From Frankia alni (GTDB lineage Bacteria; Actinomycetota; Actinomycetes; Frankiales; Frankiaceae): a DNA stretch of 64,000 nucleotides. Of this stretch, positions 58,738-64,000 are shown in pieces. The stretch's first letter is position 1. The number at the start of each line of letters is the position of its first letter. A model generated the notes under the pieces. That model did no database searches. It saw only the letters and a program-made list of their open reading frames with translations, and was not told the DNA's origin. The DNA lies in assembly GCA_026225295.1 (NCBI GenBank), contig JAMFSN010000147.1:1-64000 (forward strand), given 5' to 3'. A program made the translations under genes and the position numbers.

Positions 58738-59946
58738 GTGACCACGAATCAGGACCCGAGCAGCGACCCGGACCCCGGCAACCGGTCGGACCCGGCGGCC
58801 GCCCCGCCCGCGAGGGGGCCCGGCGCGGGTCATCATCACGGAGCCCGGCACGACAATTACGGGCCGGAGGCGCGCTACGCCGTCGAGCGGGAAGCGCAAC
58901 TGCCGACCACGATGCACGAACGGGAGATCGCCCGGGGCCTCGAACTCGGCCTGCCGGGGGCCGACTCGATCGTCGACCGGTCCATCCCGACCTTCTCCCG
59001 GGGCGAGCTCCCGCACTTCGCGGGCATCAACACCTTTCTGAAAGCACCCTACGTCGAGGACGTACGGACCTGCGGCGACTATGACGTCGTGGTGCTGGGC
59101 GCGCCGTTCGACGGTGGCACCACCTACCGGCCCGGCACCCGGTTCGGCCCGCAGGGCATCCGCAAGATCTCCGCCCTCTACGGGCCGTACAGCTTCGAGC
59201 TCGGGGTCGACCTGCGTGAATCGATCACGATCGCGGATGTCGGCGACATCTTCACGATCCCCGGCAATATCGAGAAGACATTCGACCAGATCAGCAAGGC
59301 GGTCGGCCACGTATACGCCTCGGGCGCCTTTCCGGTGGTCCTCGGCGGCGACCACTCGATCGGCTATCCCACGACCCGGGGCGTTGCCGAACACCTGTCC
59401 GGGAAACTGGGGATCATCCACTTCGACCGGCATGTGGACACCCAGGAGACCGACCTCGACGAGCGGATGCACACCACGCCGTGGTTCCACGCCACGGACC
59501 TGCCGAACGTGCCGGCCAAGAACCTCGTTCAAATCGGGATCGGTGGCTGGCAGGCCCCCCGTCCGGGCGTCAAGGTGGGCCGCGAGCGGGGAACAACGAT
59601 CATGACGGTCACCGACTGCGTCGAGATGGGCATCGAGGCGGCCGCCGAGCGGGCCCTCGAGGTGGCCTGGGACGGCGCCGACGCCGTGTGGCTCTCGTTC
59701 GACGTGGACTGCCTGGATGCGGCCTTCGCTCCGGGAACCGGCTGGCCGGAGCCCGGCGGCTTCCTGCCCCGCGAGGTACTCAAGTTCATCCAGCTGGTGT
59801 CCGAGCGCCCGCTGGCCGGTATCGAAGTTGTCGAATGCTCCCCGCCGTATGACAACGCGGAGATCACGGCATTGATCTCCACCCGGGTCATCTGCGACAC
59901 GCTCGGCTGTCTGGTCCGGGCCGGGCACCTCCCGCGGGGCCGCTGA
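58738..59946 (+). CDS. gdmH: ureohydrolase, probable Ni-dependent guanidine hydrolase
   Basis: 402 residues of the arginase/agmatinase fold. The six metal ligands are present: H206 (GGDHSIG), D230, H232 and D234 (HFDRHVDTQETD), D322 and D324 (SFDVDCLD). Between D230 and H232 stands Arg where arginases have Ala (DAHxD). The long N-terminal segment (EREIARGLELGLPGADSIVD, RSIPTFSRGELPHFAGINTF) and LDERMHTTPWFHATD recall cyanobacterial GdmH (Sll1077), which hydrolyses guanidine to ammonia and urea; this match is from memory. The upstream guanidine riboswitch supports it; agmatinase or guanidinobutyrase remain alternatives. No nickel-loading (HypA/HypB-like) genes are next to it. GTG 58738 follows GGAGG. 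Confidence 0.82.
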   Translation: MTTNQDPSSDPDPGNRSDPAAAPPARGPGAGHHHGARHDNYGPEARYAVEREAQLPTTMHEREIARGLELGLPGADSIVDRSIPTFSRGELPHFAGINTFLKAPYVEDVRTCGDYDVVVLGAPFDGGTTYRPGTRFGPQGIRKISALYGPYSFELGVDLRESITIADVGDIFTIPGNIEKTFDQISKAVGHVYASGAFPVVLGGDHSIGYPTTRGVAEHLSGKLGIIHFDRHVDTQETDLDERMHTTPWFHATDLPNVPAKNLVQIGIGGWQAPRPGVKVGRERGTTIMTVTDCVEMGIEAAAERALEVAWDGADAVWLSFDVDCLDAAFAPGTGWPEPGGFLPREVLKFIQLVSERPLAGIEVVECSPPYDNAEITALISTRVICDTLGCLVRAGHLPRGR

Positions 59947-60271
59947 GGTCCTACGCTTCGCGTTCGACCGTATGCGGTGGGTCGCCACTTATGGGTCTTA
60001 TGTTCGGGTCGTGTAGGTGGGTCCGAAGGCCTGGGGGTATGGTCCCTCTCACATTGGACATGCAGGTCGGGGGGTGTGCTGGCGTGTGAACGTGCTCACG
60101 GGGTCGCAATACGTATCTTCTCGACCCGCCCCTTTAGTGTCATTCGTTGACAAAATGCCGCAAACCCTCCCAAACTCCCTGCTGTTCCAATGACCGATCC
60201 ACAATGTGCTGCTCACCTGGGCCCGAGATCGTGATCAGGCGCGGGTGCAGGGCACGCTCCGGGAGCGGGAC
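59947..60271. other. less GC-rich regulatory region between gdmH and the glycosyltransferase
   Basis: About 325 bases (260 if GTG 60206 is the downstream start), clearly richer in A/T than the rest of the window. No gene is seen. It contains a CRP-type palindrome (60085-60100), an ATACGTAT palindrome (about 60110-60117), and TTGACA (60147-60152), a consensus -35 with only a weak -10 near 60171. No clear terminator hairpin after gdmH was found. Confidence 0.55.
60085..60100 (+). promoter_or_regulatory. CRP/GlxR-type binding site
   Basis: TGTGA-ACGTGC-TCACG matches the CRP/GlxR consensus TGTGA-N6-TCACA at 9 of 10 fixed positions. It lies 62 bases upstream of TTGACA, an activator-like position. 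Confidence 0.45.
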
Positions 60272-61357
60272 TTGAACCGAGTTCTAGTCAGCATCGTGAT
60301 TCCCGCCTACAACGAGGCGCACCGGCTGCCGCGGTCCATGGCGAAGCTGGTCCCGTTCGTCTCCGCGTTGGGCGGCGCCGAAGTCATCGTGGTCGATGAC
60401 GGCAGCACCGACGGCACCGTCGCGCTCGCCGAGCGGTTCCTGCACGACCTGCCCGAGGCCCGGGTGCTGCGTCTGCCGTGGAACTCGGGCAAGGGGTCAG
60501 CGGTCCGGGCCGGGGTGGCGATGGCCCGCGGCGAGGCGATCGTTTTCATGGACGCCGACATGGCATCCGATCTCGAGGACCTACCGAGGTTGCTGGCCGC
60601 GTTGGCCGACGCCGAGATCGCGGTCGGCTCCCGGCGGGTCGGTGACGGCGCGACCCGCAACGGGTGGCGCAAGGCCGGCTCGTGGGGCTTCAACCAGATC
60701 ATCCGCTCGCTCACCAGCCTGGATCACGCCGACACCCAGTGCGGCTTCAAGGCGTTCCGCCATGCCGAGGCGAAGCTGCTGTTCAGCATGTCGCGAGCGA
60801 CCGGCTTCGGTTTCGACGTGGAGATTCTCGCGCTGGCCCGGATGCTCGGTTACCGCACCGCCGAGGTGCCGATCCGGTGGGACGAGGTCGACGGCGGTCG
60901 CTTCAATCTCATCCGCCACACCCCGGCGATGATCGTCGATGCCGCGCGGGCCGGTCGGCTGGCCCGCCGGGCCCCGCACAACTGGTCGCTGGAGCGGCCG
61001 TCGGGCGACGAACGGTCCGCCGACCTTCTGGACGCGCCCTACGTGGCCCCCCGGCCGTCGGTCGCGTCCCGAGGGGCCGAGGACCCGGGACCGTACGTCG
61101 ATGCGGCGCCCGTCGCGGTCGAGGAGATGCCCACCGGCCTGGTGCTGCTCGATCGGGGCGGCCGGGCGGTGGCGCCCGCGAACGCCGGGCACAACGGCGT
61201 CGGTCCGCACAGCGCGGCCGGTTCGCACAGCGGTGTCGGTTCGCACAGCGGTGTCGGTTCGCACAGCGGTGTCGGTTCACACGGTGGAACAACCGCCCAC
61301 AACCCGGGCATCCAGCGCACGGCTACTGTGACGGGCGTTCAGCGCGAAGTTGTATGA
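60272..61357 (+). CDS. GT2 glycosyltransferase, polyprenyl/dolichyl-phosphate sugar transferase-like
   Basis: Family-2 glycosyltransferase like dolichyl-phosphate glucosyl- or mannosyltransferases, which load sugars on lipid carriers for envelope glycan assembly. VSIVIPAYNEAHRLPRSM opens the GT-A fold; VVDDGSTDGT and FMDADMASDLEDLPRLL carry the metal/nucleotide motifs; TQCGFKAFRH and FDVEILALARMLGYRTAEVPIRW follow. TTG 60272 after GGGAGCGG gives a family-like start (NRVLVSIVIP); GTG 60206 would add 22 residues. The last 100 residues are a low-complexity tail with GSHSGV repeats. It precedes the AftD-like gene by about 50 bases. Confidence 0.87.
   Translation: MNRVLVSIVIPAYNEAHRLPRSMAKLVPFVSALGGAEVIVVDDGSTDGTVALAERFLHDLPEARVLRLPWNSGKGSAVRAGVAMARGEAIVFMDADMASDLEDLPRLLAALADAEIAVGSRRVGDGATRNGWRKAGSWGFNQIIRSLTSLDHADTQCGFKAFRHAEAKLLFSMSRATGFGFDVEILALARMLGYRTAEVPIRWDEVDGGRFNLIRHTPAMIVDAARAGRLARRAPHNWSLERPSGDERSADLLDAPYVAPRPSVASRGAEDPGPYVDAAPVAVEEMPTGLVLLDRGGRAVAPANAGHNGVGPHSAAGSHSGVGSHSGVGSHSGVGSHGGTTAHNPGIQRTATVTGVQREVV
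61220..61273 (+). repeat. 18-bp tandem repeat in the glycosyltransferase tail
   Basis: Three exact 18-base units starting GGTTCGCACAGC encode GSHSGV; a degenerate fourth follows at 61274. They lie after the catalytic domain, near the C-terminus. Confidence 0.9.
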
Positions 61358-61374
61358 AGCGCAAAGTTGTATGA
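61341..61374 (+). repeat. 17-bp duplication containing the glycosyltransferase stop codon
   Basis: AGCGCGAAGTTGTATGA (61341-61357) is followed by a copy with one change (61358-61374). The first ends exactly with the TGA stop of the glycosyltransferase gene. Confidence 0.92.
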
Positions 61375-61410
61375 AGGTAGACGACCGCTCTACATCGGGG
61401 GATATGGACT

Positions 61411-64000
61411 GTGCCGTTCGCGCACGCGCTCGGAACGGCGGATGACGATCTTGCGACCGTACCGCTGTCCCTCCGTGGCGAGGCGGCCACCGCTCCGGTC
61501 CGGGTGACGGCCCCGGGATCATCACCACCGGTCCCGCCCGCGTCGGTCGCCGTCGGCGACCACACCCCCCGCTGGCCACTCGCGGTCCTGGTCGTCGCGT
61601 TTGCCGTCCTGTGCCTGCTCCAGAGCCCGGGCCGGATCGTCGCCGACACCAAGATGGACATCATCCTGGCGCCGGGACCGTTCCTCGCGAGCGCGCTGCA
61701 CTTCTGGAACTCGACCTCGGACTTCGGGTTCCTGCCCAACCAGTACGTGGGCTACCTCTTCCCGATGGGCCCGTTCTTCCTGCTCGGCCACCTGGTCGGC
61801 CTACCGCCGTGGGTGACCGAACGGCTGTGGTGGACGTTGCTGCTGGTCGTCGGGGCCTGGGGGATCGTGCGGGTGGCGGACGCCCTGCGGATCGGGCGTC
61901 CCACCGGTCGGATCCTGGCCGGGTTGGCCTACGCGACGTCACCGGTCTTCCTCGGCAAGATCGGGGCCAGCTCGGTGGCCCTGACCGCCGCCGCCCTGCT
62001 GCCCTGGATGATCGTTCCGCTGCTGCGGTGCGAGGTGGTCGCGCTGGCGGTCACCGGCCGCCGGCCCCTGACCCGGGCCGGGCGCCGTCCGCTGTCCCCG
62101 CGCCGGGCCGCCGCCTGCTCCGGACTGGCCGTCGCGGCGACGGGCGGGGTCAACGCCAGCGTGACGCTCTGCGCGCTGGTCGCCCCCGGGATCCTGCTCC
62201 TGTTCGCGGGCCGGACCCGGCCGGCCTGGGCGGTCCGGGCCTGGTGGTTCCTCTCGGTCCTGCTCGCGACGCTCTGGTGGATCCTGCCCCTGGCCCTGCA
62301 GGGCCGGTACGGACTGAACTTCCTGGCCTTCACCGAAACGGCCGCCGTCACCACCGCCTTCACGTCCAGTGCCGAAGTGCTGCGCGGCTCCGCCGACTGG
62401 CTCGCCTACCTGCGGGTGCCCTCGCCGTGGATCCGCGCCGGCTACGAGTACGTCACCTCGCCGGCGGCCATTGTGGGGTCGGGTATCGCGACCGCGGTCG
62501 GGGTCTGGGGCCTGACGAACGCCGGTCGGCCCCGGTCCCGCGCGGTGACCGCCGGTGCCCCCGCGCCGGCCCCCGCCGCGTCGGTCCGGGAGTCGCGGGG
62601 CGGCCGGGACCGGCCGGCCGGCCTGGATCCGCGGACCCGTCGGTTGCTGGTCCTCACCCTGGTGGTCGGGGTGCTGGCGATCGGCTCGGCCTACCCGGGC
62701 AACCCCCACTCGCCGATCGCGGGCGATGTGCGGGACCTGCTGGCCGGGCCGCTGGGCTTCCTGCGCAACGTCTACAAGTTCGAGCCGGTGGTCCGGTTCC
62801 CGCTCGCGCTGGGGCTCGCGCACGCGGTGAGCGTCGTCCCCGGACGATTTCCGGCGCGGTTCCGGTGGCTGGCCGGGGCGCCCTTCGGCCGCGCCCTCGC
62901 CGTGGTCGTCGTGCTCGGCGCACTGGTGGCCGGCACCGTGCCCGGGCTCACCGGCAAGCTCGCCCCGACCGGGTCGTTCTCGAAGGTCCCGGCCTACTGG
63001 ACCGACGCGGCCAAGTGGCTGGCCGCCAACCCGGCCGGCGGCCGGACCCTCGTGCTGCCGGGCAGCGCGTTCGGCGAGTACGACTGGGGCCGGCCGATGG
63101 ACGAGCCGCTCCAGTGGCTGGCCGACTCGCCCTGGGGGGTCCGCAGCCTGATCCCGCTGGGCGGCACCGGGGTCACCCGCCTGCTCGACGCGATCGAGAA
63201 CGAGCTGGCCCTGGGGTCGGCGCCCGGGCTCGCGGCGACCCTGACCGAGGCTGGGATCGGGCAGGTGCTGGTCCGTAACGACCTCGAGGACCGCGACTGG
63301 GACCGACCGCCGTCCACCGACCAGATCAACCGGGCCCTGGCCGGGTCCGGCCTGGTCAAGGCGCGGTCGTTCGGGCCGCAGGTGCCGATCCGGGAGACCG
63401 CCCAGGAGCGGCTGGTCGCCGACCGGCGCACCTCGAAAGAGAAGGTCAGCGCGCTCCAGGTCTGGAAGGTGCCGGCCGGCGCGAGTCAGGTGACGGCCTA
63501 TCCGACCGCCGCGACCACGATTGTCAGCGGCGGTCCGGAAGCGACGGCCCAGCTGGCCGCGCGGGGGAAGCTCGGCCCCGGCGCGACGGTCGACGCCACC
63601 GATCTCACGGCCGCCGATCTGTCCGGTTCCTCGAGCCTGCTCGGTCCCGGTGTCACCTGGGACGACACCGACACGTTGACGCGGCGCAACGCGAGTTTCG
63701 GGGTGGTCCAGAGCTCCGAGTCGTATCTGCTGCAGAGCGGTCAGAACTCGGCCGGGAAATCCGGCGAACCGGGGCAGTGGCTCGACGTCCCGCCGGCCAA
63801 CCATCAGACGGTGGCCGCCTTCACCGGCGGCGCGACCATCACGGCCTCCTCCTACGGATTCTCGCTGGCCCCGGCGCCGGACCTGCAGCCGGCCAATGTC
63901 ATCGACGGCAACCCCAGCACCGCCTGGCAGGCCCAGGTGACGGCTCCGAACGGCTCGGTCGGGGCGTGGGTCCGGATCGACCTCGGCCACGCGGTGACGG
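61411..64000 (+). CDS. aftD: AftD-like alpha-(1->3)-arabinofuranosyltransferase (DUF3367), 3' end outside window
   Basis: Open to the window edge (863 codons). A polar N-terminus of about 55 residues precedes a multi-helix membrane domain (WPLAVLVVAFAVLCLLQSPG onward) with the GT-C-type acidic loop DTKMDIILAPGPFL and FGFLPNQYVGYLFPMGPFF. An extracytoplasmic domain starts about residue 525 (VPAYWTDAAKWLAANPAG), and a discoidin-like carbohydrate-binding module begins near the edge (NVIDGNPSTAWQAQVT ... VRIDLG). AftD branches arabinan in mycobacterial arabinogalactan and lipoarabinomannan; the exact linkage here is inferred. GTG 61411 follows GGGGGA by about ten bases. Confidence 0.88.
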   Translation, partial: MPFAHALGTADDDLATVPLSLRGEAATAPVRVTAPGSSPPVPPASVAVGDHTPRWPLAVLVVAFAVLCLLQSPGRIVADTKMDIILAPGPFLASALHFWNSTSDFGFLPNQYVGYLFPMGPFFLLGHLVGLPPWVTERLWWTLLLVVGAWGIVRVADALRIGRPTGRILAGLAYATSPVFLGKIGASSVALTAAALLPWMIVPLLRCEVVALAVTGRRPLTRAGRRPLSPRRAAACSGLAVAATGGVNASVTLCALVAPGILLLFAGRTRPAWAVRAWWFLSVLLATLWWILPLALQGRYGLNFLAFTETAAVTTAFTSSAEVLRGSADWLAYLRVPSPWIRAGYEYVTSPAAIVGSGIATAVGVWGLTNAGRPRSRAVTAGAPAPAPAASVRESRGGRDRPAGLDPRTRRLLVLTLVVGVLAIGSAYPGNPHSPIAGDVRDLLAGPLGFLRNVYKFEPVVRFPLALGLAHAVSVVPGRFPARFRWLAGAPFGRALAVVVVLGALVAGTVPGLTGKLAPTGSFSKVPAYWTDAAKWLAANPAGGRTLVLPGSAFGEYDWGRPMDEPLQWLADSPWGVRSLIPLGGTGVTRLLDAIENELALGSAPGLAATLTEAGIGQVLVRNDLEDRDWDRPPSTDQINRALAGSGLVKARSFGPQVPIRETAQERLVADRRTSKEKVSALQVWKVPAGASQVTAYPTAATTIVSGGPEATAQLAARGKLGPGATVDATDLTAADLSGSSSLLGPGVTWDDTDTLTRRNASFGVVQSSESYLLQSGQNSAGKSGEPGQWLDVPPANHQTVAAFTGGATITASSYGFSLAPAPDLQPANVIDGNPSTAWQAQVTAPNGSVGAWVRIDLGHAVT

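Overview
This is a GC-rich chromosomal segment of an actinobacterium (class Actinomycetia). The evidence is the conserved gene order (pyrH-frr-cdsA, dxr-rip-ispG, rimP-nusA-ylxR-infB, rbfA-DHH-truB-ribF-rpsO-pnp, dapB-thyX-dapA-rnj-ftsK, cinA-clgR-pspA-pspM), many GTG starts, 4-base ATGA/GTGA gene overlaps, and an AftD-like arabinofuranosyltransferase at the right end. That enzyme points to an arabinan-containing envelope, as in Mycobacteriales, Nakamurellales and relatives; I do not name a species. Almost all genes are on the + strand. I see no phage, insertion sequence, CRISPR array, rRNA or tRNA.

Layout. 1-10.6 kb: pyrimidine metabolism, ribosome recycling, phospholipid and isoprenoid genes (pyrH, frr, cdsA, rlmN, an esterase, dxr, site-2 protease, ispG, an acetyltransferase). 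10.6-15.2 kb: a sulfate-type ABC transporter operon (sbp-cysT-cysW-cysA) followed by an Rrf2 regulator. 15.4-19.2 kb: proS, a HAD protein and two ferritin-like proteins on the - strand. 19.5-35.7 kb: translation and RNA-processing genes (rimP, nusA, ylxR, infB, ylxP, rbfA, an nrnA-like gene, truB, ribF, rpsO), interrupted by an apparently frameshifted FUSC membrane protein and a 1148-residue repeat protein with membrane helices. 36-50 kb: pnp, an M16 peptidase, dapB, a membrane protein, a domain-permuted RibD-like protein, thyX, dapA, rnj, ftsK and a RodZ-like gene. 50-56 kb: rimO, pgsA, cinA and the envelope-stress set clgR-pspA-pspM. 56-64 kb: an Eis-like acetyltransferase, a lipoprotein, a small protein, a ureohydrolase, and two glycosyltransferase genes.

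The most notable find is at 58.58-59.95 kb. An RNA with the hallmark segments of the guanidine-I (ykkC) riboswitch lies directly upstream of a ureohydrolase whose sequence fits the nickel-dependent guanidine hydrolase group (GdmH). Together they look like a self-contained guanidine-sensing and guanidine-degrading unit.

Other unusual points are: a two-hairpin REP-like intergenic repeat present twice (about 18.0 and 43.5 kb); short tandem duplications at several stop codons, including one that contains both the rimO stop and the region just before pgsA; a RibD-like protein with its two domains in reverse order beside thyX; a candidate operator at the clgR promoter; and a CRP-type box upstream of the glycosyltransferase gene.
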